DNA from: a bacterium
GTDB lineage: Bacteria > Patescibacteriota > Minisyncoccia > Phycocordibacterales > UBA12079
Reading direction: 5' to 3'
DNA: 34,032 nt
Assembly (NCBI GenBank): GCA_030641525.1
Contig: DAOWHH010000008.1
Coordinates: forward strand, 1 to 34,032
The notes below the pieces were generated by a model. It saw only the letters and a program-made list of their open reading frames with translations. It ran no database searches and had not been told where the DNA came from. Below, in pieces: positions 22,516-29,658 of this stretch (the first letter of the stretch is position 1; every line of letters starts with the position of its first letter). The translations under genes and the position numbers were made by a program.

Positions 22516-22656
22516 CTAAAACATTTCATGAAAGACTATTTTCTGAATTTTAAAATTCAGAAAATAGTCTTTCATGAAATGTTCGGGCGAACATCTTTTA
22601 TTCTATAATTTTTAAGATTTTAATCTTAAAAATTATAGAATAAAAGATGTTTTAGC
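22514..22656. repeat. Two giant palindromes joined head to head, directly 5' of ssrA
   Basis: Unit one, 22521-22582, is a perfect 62-bp palindrome (31-bp arms, no loop), ACATTTCATGAAAGACTATT... . Unit two, 22591-22650, has perfect 29-bp arms ACATCTTTTATTCTATAATT... around TT. They are separated only by TCGGGCGA and flanked by CCTAAA and TTTAGCC, the constant ends of the hairpin family. A degenerate third unit (AAACATTCTAATGCTTTAGGC) may be at about 22692-22712. The first unit touches the tmRNA 5' end. Confidence 0.9.
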
Positions 22657-22725
22657 CATAAAACCGTTATTAACGATTCGGGCTAGCCACAAAACATTCT
22701 AATGCTTTAGGCGGGTGACCAAAAA

Positions 22726-22992
22726 TTATATTAATTGTTTTAAATATTTTGTTTTAATTTGTTTTTTAAATCGTGCTCCCCAAAGACTTTTCAAAAACCT
22801 TTCTTTATTGAATGCTTCTTCTTTATCTTCAAACTTTTCATAATGTATTAAAACTAAAGGTTTTCGATGTTTCGTAGCTTTTATATTGCCTTTATTATGT
22901 CTTTCTAATCTTTTCTCTATATTAGAGGTACACCCCACATAAAGTTTTTGGTCTTTTTTACTAAACAATATATAAACAAAATATTTTTCCAT
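22726..22992 (-). CDS. GIY-YIG single-domain endonuclease
   Basis: 88 residues: the whole protein is a GIY-YIG nuclease domain of the UPF0213/YhbQ-like kind. YFVYILFSKKDQKLYVGCTSNIEKRLERHNKG contains the GIY-equivalent VYI, the YIG-equivalent YVG and the catalytic-type Arg in EKRL. Glu in FNKERFLKSLWG completes the set. Stand-alone members may act in DNA repair or structure-specific cleavage, and some relatives are homing nucleases. The gene is wedged between smpB (13-nt gap) and the ssrA palindromes on the same strand. Confidence 0.9.
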   Translation of the reverse strand: MEKYFVYILFSKKDQKLYVGCTSNIEKRLERHNKGNIKATKHRKPLVLIHYEKFEDKEEAFNKERFLKSLWGARFKKQIKTKYLKQLI

Positions 22993-23005
22993 AATTTTTA
23001 AAGAT

Positions 23006-23458
23006 CTATCTATATCTATCTTTCATTTCTCTATCTATATCTCTTTGTATATCTTTCTTTTTTATAGTTTCTCTCTTATCGTATTTTTTCTTTCCTTTCA
23101 CAACGGCTATTTCTAACTTGATTTTATTCCCCTTATTATACATTGAAACTGGGATAATTGTCAATCCCTTTTGAGCTTCTAAATTAGCTAGATGTGAAAT
23201 CTGTTTTTTACTTAATAAAAGGATTCTATTTCGCTTTGAGTCATAATCTAAAGGGGTGTTTTTGGGTTGGTAGGGTGGAATATTGGAATTAAATAATATA
23301 GCTTCATCTCCTCTAATACTGATATGAGAACCTTCAAGAGACCCTTTCTTTCCTTTAATAGATTTCACCTCAAAACCAAGCAATTTTATTCCTGCTTCTA
23401 ATTTCTCTAAAATCTCATATTTTAGTCCTATTTTTTTGTTCTTTATGAATATTGTCAT
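23006..23458 (-). CDS. smpB: SsrA-binding protein SmpB
   Basis: 150 residues, normal length. SmpB binds the tRNA-like domain of tmRNA and lets it enter stalled ribosomes. IKNKKIGLKYEILEKLEAGIKLLGFEVKSIKGKKGSLEGSHI is the typical OB-fold start, and HLANLEAQKGLTIIPVSMY the conserved middle. The basic tail KKKYDKRETIKKKDIQRDIDREMK is the segment that forms a helix in the mRNA channel. Its RNA partner ssrA lies 500 nt downstream on the same strand. The start is fixed by the 85-nt leader element (L2) ending directly at the ATG. Confidence 0.97.
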   Translation of the reverse strand: MTIFIKNKKIGLKYEILEKLEAGIKLLGFEVKSIKGKKGSLEGSHISIRGDEAILFNSNIPPYQPKNTPLDYDSKRNRILLLSKKQISHLANLEAQKGLTIIPVSMYNKGNKIKLEIAVVKGKKKYDKRETIKKKDIQRDIDREMKDRYR

Positions 23459-23543
23459 AATTTCGAGTGAGGATTAGTAAAAATGATTATGGTAATATTT
23501 ATTTTTACTATGTCCGAGCGATGGAATTATATGCTTGCTTCAT
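23459..23543 (-). promoter_or_regulatory. 85-nt leader element, copy L2, ending at the smpB ATG
   Basis: Reverse complement of L1 (4325-4409) with 2 differences in 85. It has TATAAT, then GGACA-TAGTAAAAAT ... ATTTTTACTA-ATCC, then TCACTCGAAATT and the smpB ATG. Confidence 0.8.
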
Positions 23544-23545
23544 CT

Positions 23546-23629
23546 AATTTCGAGTGAGGATTAATAAAAATAATTATGTAATATTTATTTTTATTATGTC
23601 CGAACTATGTAATTATATGCTCGCTTCAT
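23546..23629 (-). promoter_or_regulatory. 84-nt leader element, copy L3, in tandem upstream of L2
   Basis: The third copy, 2 nt from L2. It is more diverged, but the stem is preserved: TAATAAAAAT pairs with ATTTTTATTA where L1 and L2 have TAGTAAAAAT and ATTTTTACTA. Both sides of one pair have changed together. It retains TATAAT. Confidence 0.8.
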
Positions 23630-23644
23630 ATAGTTATTAAAATA

Positions 23645-23674
23645 TTAGCATATTTTCTGTTGTGAATGTATAAT
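23645..23674 (+). promoter_or_regulatory. ftsH promoter overlapping the ORF-track start
   Basis: TTAGCA (23645-23650), an 18-nt spacer and TGTATAAT (-10 at 23669-23674). The first ATG at 23673 overlaps the -10 box. The in-frame ATG at 23685 is 10 nt downstream and gives a near-leaderless mRNA. Confidence 0.6.
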
Positions 23675-23684
23675 GTTTTTAACT

Positions 23685-25640
23685 ATGAAAAAACAAATAA
23701 AGAACCCTAAGTTTTTGATTAAACCAAAAAAGGGAAGAAAAAAAGGTAAAAAAGGTAAATTTGATATTGGTTTTGATATTAAAAAACCTAAATTAAGCTT
23801 TTTTAATAATTTTTTGAATATAATTATAATCCTATTCTTGGCGATTATGGTTTATTCAATGATAGCTGAAAATTTGGATAAACCTGAAGAAGTATCTATC
23901 TCTGAAATGGTTTCAGATATTTCTATTGGAGAAATAAAAACTATTGAAGTAGAGGGAGAAAGGCTGTCTATTATATATCAAGACGATTCAATTAAAAAAG
24001 CGAAAAAAGAAACTGAATCATCTTTATCAGAATCTTTGATTAATTACGGATTAAGTTCAGAACAATTAAATACTATTGATATAATTATCAAGGAACCAAG
24101 TGGTGTTCGGTTTTGGTTTTTGATGCTTGCGCCATTTCTTATTCCGATTTTATTTATATTAATTTTCTTTTGGTATATGACAAGGCAAGTAAAGGGTTCT
24201 AGTATGCAGGCCTTTAGTTTTGGAAATTCAAAAGCGAAATTTATTGATCCTAAAGACACTAAACAAAAAATAACTTTTAAAGATGTAGCTGGTGTTGAGG
24301 AAGCTAAAGAAGAATTAATTGAAATTGTAGATTTCTTAAAAAATCCCAAAAAGTTTTTAGATATTGGAGCTACTATCCCTAAAGGAGTGATATTAATGGG
24401 GTTGCCAGGAACGGGTAAAACTTTATTAGCTAGAGCTGTGGCTGGTGAAGCAGGTGTGCCTTTCTTTTCTATTTCTGGTTCTGAATTTGTAGAGATGTTT
24501 GTAGGAGTGGGTGCTTCTAGGGTGCGTGATTTATTTAAAGTTGCTAAAAAAATGGCTCCAGCCATAATTTTTATTGATGAAATTGATGCAGTAGGACGAG
24601 TGAGGGGAACTGGTGTGGGTGGGGGTAATGACGAAAGAGAGCAAACTTTAAATCAAATTCTTGTAGAAATGGATGGTTTTGAATCAAATGGAAAAGTGAT
24701 TGTAGTAGCTGCTACTAATAGACCTGATGTTTTGGATCCTGCTTTACTTCGTCCTGGTAGATTTGATAGAAGAGTAATTATAGATGCTCCTGATAGAAAA
24801 GACAGAGAAGCTATTCTTAAAATTCATTCTAAAAAGAAACCTTTTTCTGAAGATGTTGATTTGAAATTAATAGCCGAAAGAACTCCTGGGTTTTCTGGGG
24901 CTGATTTACAATCACTAATGAATGAAGGAGCAATTCTAGCAGCTCGAGAAGATCGTAAAAAAATATCTCAATTTGATTTGATTCGTTCAATTGAAAAAGT
25001 GATGTTAGGTCCAGAAAGAAAAAGTAATATAATGACGGAAAAAGAAAAGAAAATTATTGCTTATCATGAAGTAGGGCATGCATTAGTCGCTTCTCTTTTG
25101 CCTAACGCTGACCTTGTTCATAAGATTTCTATTATTTCTCGTGGTAGAGCTGCGGGTTATACAATTAAATTACCAGTGGAGGATAAGAGTTTATATGCTA
25201 AGAAATATTTTTTAGATGACATTGCTGTTTCTTTAGGTGGTTATTTAACAGAGAAAATGGTTTTTGGTGATATTACGACTGGTCCATCAAATGATTTACA
25301 AGTAGCATCTGCTTTGGCTAGGGATATGGTGACTAAATATGGTATGTCTGAAAAACTTGGTCCTATAGCTTTTGAAAAATCTGACAAGATAATGGTTCCT
25401 AATTATCCTACTAATAAAGTTTATTCAGAAGAAACAGCTAAAGAAATTGATAATGAAATTTCCAAAATTATGAAAGAAGCTCAAGAAAGAGTGAGAGATA
25501 TTTTAGAAAATAATAGAAAAGCTTTGGATATGATTTCGAAAAAATTAATGGAAGTGGAGACTTTGGAAAGAGATGATTATGAAAAACTTTTGATCTTGAA
25601 TGGTATTGAACCTAAAAAAGTATCAGGTATCAAGAAGTAA
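23685..25640 (+). CDS. ftsH: ATP-dependent zinc metalloprotease FtsH
   Basis: About 651 residues from ATG 23685 (the ORF track starts at 23673, inside the -10 box). Membrane-anchored AAA+ protease for membrane and short-lived cytosolic proteins. An unusually long Lys-rich cytosolic N terminus ([11 protein letters not shown]) precedes TM1 (about 48-65). A small periplasmic domain and TM2 (about 148-168) follow. The AAA module has Walker A GLPGTGKT (243-250), Walker B IIFIDEID (298-305) and the second region of homology ([20 protein letters not shown]). The protease zinc site is HEVGH (465-469). Numbering follows the ORF track. FtsH can degrade tmRNA-tagged proteins, and here it is divergent from smpB across the leader repeats. 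Confidence 0.97.
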   Translation: MKKQIKNPKFLIKPKKGRKKGKKGKFDIGFDIKKPKLSFFNNFLNIIIILFLAIMVYSMIAENLDKPEEVSISEMVSDISIGEIKTIEVEGERLSIIYQDDSIKKAKKETESSLSESLINYGLSSEQLNTIDIIIKEPSGVRFWFLMLAPFLIPILFILIFFWYMTRQVKGSSMQAFSFGNSKAKFIDPKDTKQKITFKDVAGVEEAKEELIEIVDFLKNPKKFLDIGATIPKGVILMGLPGTGKTLLARAVAGEAGVPFFSISGSEFVEMFVGVGASRVRDLFKVAKKMAPAIIFIDEIDAVGRVRGTGVGGGNDEREQTLNQILVEMDGFESNGKVIVVAATNRPDVLDPALLRPGRFDRRVIIDAPDRKDREAILKIHSKKKPFSEDVDLKLIAERTPGFSGADLQSLMNEGAILAAREDRKKISQFDLIRSIEKVMLGPERKSNIMTEKEKKIIAYHEVGHALVASLLPNADLVHKISIISRGRAAGYTIKLPVEDKSLYAKKYFLDDIAVSLGGYLTEKMVFGDITTGPSNDLQVASALARDMVTKYGMSEKLGPIAFEKSDKIMVPNYPTNKVYSEETAKEIDNEISKIMKEAQERVRDILENNRKALDMISKKLMEVETLERDDYEKLLILNGIEPKKVSGIKK

Positions 25641-25778
25641 GTATCAAGCGAAAAAATTTGCTCTCTAAATCAAAACTTTGTTTTAATCCTAAATTAAAAC
25701 TTTGTTTTAATCGGACGAACATCAAAGATGTTTTAGTCGGACGAACATTCTTCAAAGTGTTTTAGTCGCAAATTTTTT
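25625..25778. repeat. Repeat cluster after ftsH: CTAAAACA hairpin units within an outer inverted repeat
   Basis: AAAAAATTTGC (25652-25662) pairs with GCAAATTTTTT (25768-25778). Between them, read on the minus strand, are four units: CGACTAAAACACTTTGAAGAATGTTCGTC, CGACTAAAACATC-TTT-GATGTTCGTC and two of GATTAAAAC-AAA-GTTTTRAT type. GTAAGTATCAAG at 25639-25650 matches the AAGTATTAAG repeat family, which overlaps the ftsH stop codon. Confidence 0.75.
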
Positions 25779-25824
25779 ATATCACTATTTATTATATTCT
25801 GTTTAATAATTAACCAATCTAATA

Positions 25825-26514
25825 ATGAAAAAAATAAATATAACTGAAAAAGAAATTCGTCAAAGTCCTTTGACTATTGATGAAATAGAAAAACAAAAAA
25901 GCTTTTTTAATAAAAAATTAAAATTGATTGAAAAGGAATTTAGGTTAGGATTTGATTTTATTAAAAAATATCCTAAATCTATTACATTTTTTGGATCAAC
26001 TCGTTTTAAGGAAAATAATAAGTATTATGAAAAAGCGAGAGATTTGGCTAAATTATTATCAAAAGAAGGTTATGCTATTGTGACAGGGGGTGGTCCAGGA
26101 ATAATGGAAGCTGCTAATAGGGGAGCTGTAGAAAATAATTCAAAAGGGATATCTATTGGTTATGGAATTCAACTTCCACATGAACAAGTTATTAATCCTT
26201 ATGTCACAGAGAATTTGAATTTTCATTATTTTTTTAGTCGTAAAGTGATGTTGTCTTTTTCTGCTGAAGTTTATGTTTATTTCCCAGGAGGTTATGGAAC
26301 AATGGATGAATTTTTTGAAATTTTGACTCTTGTTCAGACAGGTAAACTTAAAAAAGTTCCTATTATTTTATTTGGAAGTGAATATTGGAATAAATTTGAT
26401 AAATTGATAAAAGAAACTCTTTTTGAAGAATTCAAAACTATAGATAAAGAAGATGTTGATCTTTATACTATAACTGACGATATTGAAGATGTGATGAAAA
26501 TAATCAGGGGTTAA
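25825..26514 (+). CDS. LOG-family protein (TIGR00730-like)
   Basis: 229 residues. The Rossmann-like LOG fold is shown by ITFFGSTRF, AIVTGGGPGIMEAANRGA and the PGGYGTMDEFFEILTLVQTGK motif. Characterised relatives hydrolyse nucleoside 5'-monophosphates such as cytokinin ribosides; older annotations as lysine decarboxylase are considered wrong. The Arg and Glu of the active site (SRKVML; GTMDE) are present. An N-terminal extension of about 45 charged residues precedes the domain. It is followed after 15 nt by the hydrolase gene, so the pair may be co-transcribed. Confidence 0.9.
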   Translation: MKKINITEKEIRQSPLTIDEIEKQKSFFNKKLKLIEKEFRLGFDFIKKYPKSITFFGSTRFKENNKYYEKARDLAKLLSKEGYAIVTGGGPGIMEAANRGAVENNSKGISIGYGIQLPHEQVINPYVTENLNFHYFFSRKVMLSFSAEVYVYFPGGYGTMDEFFEILTLVQTGKLKKVPIILFGSEYWNKFDKLIKETLFEEFKTIDKEDVDLYTITDDIEDVMKIIRG

Positions 26515-26529
26515 TTTTAAGTATAAATT

Positions 26530-27189
26530 ATGTTTAAAAAAATAACTAAAATAGTATTTTTGATAACTGTCTTATCGGTATCTATTTATTCTACAAATTA
26601 TACTATGGGTAGTGGTGTTAATGATTTGGGTATTGATATGAGTGGTCAAAATTTTGATAGAATTCTTTTTGTTCCAGGAATAAATACTTATACTTTTGAT
26701 TTGCTTCGTTGGAAAAGAGATTTAAAAAAGAATTTTCCAACTAAGGAGGTTATTTTTCTAGACGACTCAGTTTATTATTATTGGCAGGATGTTGAAACTG
26801 AAAAAGTTGTTGAAAAGGGAATTTCTATTTTGAATGATAATAAAGCTACACTAGTAATTAGTCATAGTTACGGAGGAGTTTTAGCTACAACCATGATAGA
26901 TAGGGCAGAAAATGATAATGTTGTGAAATTAATTACTATGGCTTCACCTCATAAAATGGATTCTTTTGGGATAGATAATTCTAAAGAGTATTTAGGAACA
27001 CCTGATGAGGTTGATGTTCCTACTTTTAGTTTTGGTGGTTATATAGATCCTGTGGTAATTTTTCCTAATACTAATAATGGAAATTCAAATCATCAAGATA
27101 TTTGGTCAGGACATAGTAGTTTTCTTTTTAATAAAAATGTTCGGCGAAAGGTTTTAGAATTTGCTCTTGGTCTTAAATATGAAGATTGA
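26530..27189 (+). CDS. Exported alpha/beta hydrolase-like protein
   Basis: 219 residues. A signal peptide or anchor occupies residues 1-25. ILFVPGINTYTFDLLRW resembles the oxyanion-side strand of a lipase-like alpha/beta hydrolase. ISHSYGGVLAT provides the nucleophile elbow (Ser113 in S-H-S-Y-G-G), GGYIDPVVI a candidate acid and SGHSSFLFN a candidate His. Substrate unknown: a lipase, esterase or thioesterase acting outside the membrane would fit. TGA stop. A bidirectional hairpin terminator separates it from the convergent 27238 gene. Confidence 0.75.
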   Translation: MFKKITKIVFLITVLSVSIYSTNYTMGSGVNDLGIDMSGQNFDRILFVPGINTYTFDLLRWKRDLKKNFPTKEVIFLDDSVYYYWQDVETEKVVEKGISILNDNKATLVISHSYGGVLATTMIDRAENDNVVKLITMASPHKMDSFGIDNSKEYLGTPDEVDVPTFSFGGYIDPVVIFPNTNNGNSNHQDIWSGHSSFLFNKNVRRKVLEFALGLKYED

Positions 27190-27209
27190 TAATATTTTGC
27201 ACATTAAAA

Positions 27210-27239
27210 AAACCCATCGATCATATAGATGACGGGTTT
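27210..27239 (-). terminator. Terminator between convergent genes
   Basis: AAACCC-A-TCG ... TGA-C-GGGTTT; on the minus strand it is followed by seven T. It overlaps the stop codon of the 27238 gene and probably also stops the plus-strand hydrolase transcript. Confidence 0.75.
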
Positions 27240-27612
27240 ATGATTGTTTTCTTTCTGTATGTATTACAGATCGGAAAGACTTTCTTGTGTTGTATTTTGT
27301 GAAATAAATGGAATTGATATTTTTTATCTCACCATTTTTATTATAAAAAGTGAGTATCACATTACCATTAGGGTATTTTGTTATTCTTTTAAGAACAAAA
27401 GGTCCTTTTCCGTTTTTTTCTTTCATACACTCGGCAGCAAACCTTGTCGGAAGTCCAAATAATAACTTAGGATCAATCCAACTAATTTTTTCCTTAACCT
27501 CAATTTTAATTGAAGTAAATGATCCGTAAGGTTCTTGTAATATAGTTTCTTTAAGATTACTATAAATTGGTTTTTCAAGATTACCGAGGGAGTTATTTAA
27601 TGCTACTAACAT
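27238..27612 (-). CDS. Unknown protein with strong SD and consensus promoter
   Basis: 124 residues, no family recognised. No TM helix or signal. There are mixed beta-strand-like stretches (SFTSIKIEVKEKISWID; GNVILTFYNKNGEIKNINSIYF) and a basic C terminus. The start is firm: AAAGGAG (27618-27624) lies 5 nt before the ATG, and a TTGACT-17 nt-TATAAT promoter is upstream. With the 20035 gene and the 33524 small ORF it belongs to a minority class here with classical ribosome-binding sites. It stands alone between a plus-strand hydrolase and a divergent transglutaminase-like gene. Confidence 0.65.
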   Translation of the reverse strand: MLVALNNSLGNLEKPIYSNLKETILQEPYGSFTSIKIEVKEKISWIDPKLLFGLPTRFAAECMKEKNGKGPFVLKRITKYPNGNVILTFYNKNGEIKNINSIYFTKYNTRKSFRSVIHTERKQS

Positions 27613-27660
27613 AATTTCTCCTTTATTTGTAGTAATTTGATATGTACTAAACTTATTTTA

Positions 27661-27689
27661 ATTATACACAATATATAGAATTAAGTCAA
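27661..27689 (-). promoter_or_regulatory. Sigma70 promoter of the 27238 gene
   Basis: Minus strand TTGACT (27684-27689), exactly 17 nt, TATAAT (27661-27666) with a TG extension (TGTATAAT). Confidence 0.8.
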
Positions 27690-27751
27690 AGGTTAAATAA
27701 ATTGATTTTAAATTTGTATTTGGATATTATGTAAATAATAATGTAATAATT

Positions 27752-28177
27752 ATGAAAAATTATAATATAAACAATTTACCTGAAGAAATGCAGAAAATAA
27801 TTGGTGAATTAAAGCAGTCAAAAAATAAATTGGATTGTTTACATAAGGCTTATGATGCTTTAACAGCTAAGCATAGAGGGTATAGATATGCTACTATCAC
27901 ACATTTTTCTAATTTATTTATTAAAAATCCGAATGAGCTTTGGGATAAGCGAGAAAAAATACTTTGTACTAATTTGAACCACCTATTAAAAATATTATTA
28001 GTAGGAAGTGGTTTTTTTATGGATAAAGATGTCAAAAAGAAGTGGACAAGTGTTGGTTACACATCACCACACCAATATTTAAGAGTAAAAATAAATGATA
28101 ATCAATATATTAATGTAGATGTCTGGGGTAAAGCAAACGGAATTGAATTTGGTGATTACGCTCACGGTTTTCATTAA
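27752..28177 (+). CDS. Transglutaminase-like small protein
   Basis: 141 residues. An N-terminal helical part is followed by LCTNLNHLLKILLVGSGFF, then SPHQYLRVKI and INVDVWG. The order Cys72, His107, Asp123, with the His and Asp on successive beta strands, is the transglutaminase/papain-like catalytic triad pattern, and CTN-N-LLK-LLV-SG-F is a pattern I associate with small CPR proteins. Cytoplasmic by sequence (no signal peptide). Peptide bond hydrolysis or crosslinking is only an inference. A TATAAT-like promoter is not obvious, and no Shine-Dalgarno is present. Confidence 0.55.
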   Translation: MKNYNINNLPEEMQKIIGELKQSKNKLDCLHKAYDALTAKHRGYRYATITHFSNLFIKNPNELWDKREKILCTNLNHLLKILLVGSGFFMDKDVKKKWTSVGYTSPHQYLRVKINDNQYINVDVWGKANGIEFGDYAHGFH

Positions 28178-28239
28178 AAACTTGTGTAAATATGAACGTT
28201 TGATATAATATACTGTAATTAGTATTTAAACATTCATCT

Positions 28240-28902
28240 ATGGTAAAAAGAAAAGAAAAAATATTAGCTATTAAACTTAGGAAAGAGGGTAAAAGTTATT
28301 CCCAGATTCAGGGTATTGTAAAGGTGAGTAAAGGAACACTTAGTGATTGGCTCAAAAATTATCCTTTATCTCGAGAACGGTTAATCAAATTACGTGATAA
28401 AAATCCAAAACGTATAGAGAATTATCGAAATACATGTCAAAAACGACGGGGAAAGATTTTAAAAGAGGTATATAATAAAGTAAAAAAAGATATAGGGAAA
28501 TTTTCAAAAAGAGATTTATTTATTGCTGGGTTATTTATGTATTGGGGTGAAGGAACAAAAACATTTAATACTGCTACTTCTATTTCTAATACTGATCCGG
28601 CAGTTTTAAAACTTTTTATAAAGTGGTTAAATGATTTTGGTATAGACAAAAAAAGTTTAAGAATTAAACTTCATTTATATTCAGATATGAATATAAAAAA
28701 AGAAACAAAATTTTGGGTAGACGAGCTTTCTATACCAATATCACAGTTTAGAAATCCGTACATAAAAAAGAATGAATTTAAAGATATAACATATCGTAAA
28801 GGAAAGTTTGGACACGGGACTTGTAATGTGTTATTTTATAATCGACAGTTTAATGATTATATTTTGACGGGTTTGGTTCGTCTTCAGGAAATATTTAAAT
28901 AA
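28240..28902 (+). CDS. HTH protein with possible LAGLIDADG-like endonuclease region
   Basis: 220 residues. The N-terminal KILAIKLRKEGKSYSQIQGIVKVSKGTLSDWLKN is a clear resolvase/MerR-type helix-turn-helix. After a basic linker, DLFIAGLFMYWGEGTK, SNTDPAVLKLFIKWLNDFGI and a C-terminal GTCNVLFYNRQFNDYI recall LAGLIDADG homing-type domains (the AGL-xx-GEG helix as a degenerate catalytic helix). No second LAGLIDADG motif is visible, so it would have to dimerise. It ends 3 nt before tRNA-Ile, and tRNA genes are common insertion neighbourhoods for such elements. A TATAAT lies about 36 nt upstream. Possibly a selfish or regulatory DNA-binding protein. Confidence 0.6.
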   Translation: MVKRKEKILAIKLRKEGKSYSQIQGIVKVSKGTLSDWLKNYPLSRERLIKLRDKNPKRIENYRNTCQKRRGKILKEVYNKVKKDIGKFSKRDLFIAGLFMYWGEGTKTFNTATSISNTDPAVLKLFIKWLNDFGIDKKSLRIKLHLYSDMNIKKETKFWVDELSIPISQFRNPYIKKNEFKDITYRKGKFGHGTCNVLFYNRQFNDYILTGLVRLQEIFK

Positions 28903-28905
28903 TTT

Positions 28906-28979
28906 GCGCTCATAGCTCAATTTGGTAGAGCACGTTGCTTATACCGACGCGGTTCTTGGTTCAAGTCCAAGTGGGCGCA
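28906..28979 (+). tRNA. tRNA-Ile (anticodon UAU)
   Basis: Cloverleaf by eye: acceptor GCGCTCA/TGGGCGC, D arm GCTC...GAGC, anticodon arm CGTTG-CTTATAC-CGACG (anticodon TAT), T arm CTTGG-TTCAAGT-CCAAG, discriminator A. CCA is not encoded (next bases CAAA). It reads AUA directly instead of through a lysidine-modified CAU anticodon. Confidence 0.9.
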
Positions 28980-29007
28980 CAAAGTTTTTAAATCTATATA
29001 ATTTGTC

Positions 29008-29042
29008 CACAAAAGACTTCGGTAAATTCGAGGTCTTTTGTG
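29008..29042 (+). terminator. Terminator after tRNA-Ile
   Basis: CACAAAAGACTTCG-GTAAATT-CGAGGTCTTTTGTG, a 14-bp stem with one G-U, followed by TTATTATT. Confidence 0.85.
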
Positions 29043-29084
29043 TTATTATTCATTATAAATATAAGAATTCTAGAGGTCTCTAAG

Positions 29085-29109
29085 ACTCATTGATTTTTAA
29101 TGAGTTTTC
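29085..29109 (+). terminator. Small hairpin upstream of the 29122 gene
   Basis: ACTCATT-GATTTTT-AATGAGT followed by TTTCA, 13 nt before the ATG at 29122. It could be a weak terminator or a leader hairpin. Confidence 0.35.
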
Positions 29110-29121
29110 AATAATATTTGT

Positions 29122-29652
29122 ATGTTACAGAATATAATTATTTTTTTTGTGTTTGGAAGTTTTATTGGATGGTGTCTTGAAGTACTTGATTGGTTTCTAA
29201 AAACTAAAAAGACTAAAATCAAAAGAAAAGCTAAAATCAAAATTAGAAGATTTATGATTGGTCCTTATCGTCCTATTTACGGATTAGGGTTTGTGATTAT
29301 ATTTTTTGTATTATCTATTGAAATAGGTATTTTATGGAGAGTGTTTATAGCATTGTCTTCTGTAGTTGTATTGGAGTTAGTATTAGGGTTGTTCTATATA
29401 AGAATAGGGATACCTTTGTGGGATTATACTAATAGTAGATATAAAAATTATAAAGGAATTGTTAGCATTAGCTCTTCAGCGTTTTGGTTATTAGGAATAA
29501 TAGCGTTTTATTATTTTATTTTCCTAAATCTAGATAAATTTTTAAATTTTATTTTGGACAATAATTTACTTAATATTATTAATTCTCTTTGCGTTGTTAT
29601 TGCTGTAGATTTTATTGTCTCTTTTTATAGGGCGAAAAAGAAATTTAAATAA
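29122..29652 (+). CDS. Putative ABC-transporter type IV-like membrane protein (PF06541 family)
   Basis: 176 residues with about five TM helices. FVFGSFIGWCLEVLDWFLK at the start, IGPYRPIYGLGFVII, a conserved Glu in a helix (VVVLELVLGLFY) and LWDYTNSRYKNYKGIVSISSSAFW make up the pattern of the PF06541 putative permease family. Despite the family name, no ATPase or binding protein lies nearby, and transport activity is unproven. No Shine-Dalgarno. Its transcription terminator (29693-29722) lies inside the antisense 3' end of recG. Confidence 0.75.
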   Translation: MLQNIIIFFVFGSFIGWCLEVLDWFLKTKKTKIKRKAKIKIRRFMIGPYRPIYGLGFVIIFFVLSIEIGILWRVFIALSSVVVLELVLGLFYIRIGIPLWDYTNSRYKNYKGIVSISSSAFWLLGIIAFYYFIFLNLDKFLNFILDNNLLNIINSLCVVIAVDFIVSFYRAKKKFK

Positions 29653-29658
29653 AGTTTT

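Noticed and set aside
23459-23629. Two direct repeats as a minimal CRISPR array
   Set aside because: The units are 84-85 bp long, separated by only 2 nt, with no spacers and no cas genes.
23673-23684. First ATG of the ftsH ORF as the true start
   Set aside because: It overlaps the TATAAT box; the ATG at 23685 fits the promoter geometry and costs only 4 residues.
24044-24565. 173-codon minus-strand ORF inside ftsH
   Set aside because: Antisense shadow of the strongly conserved FtsH AAA domain.
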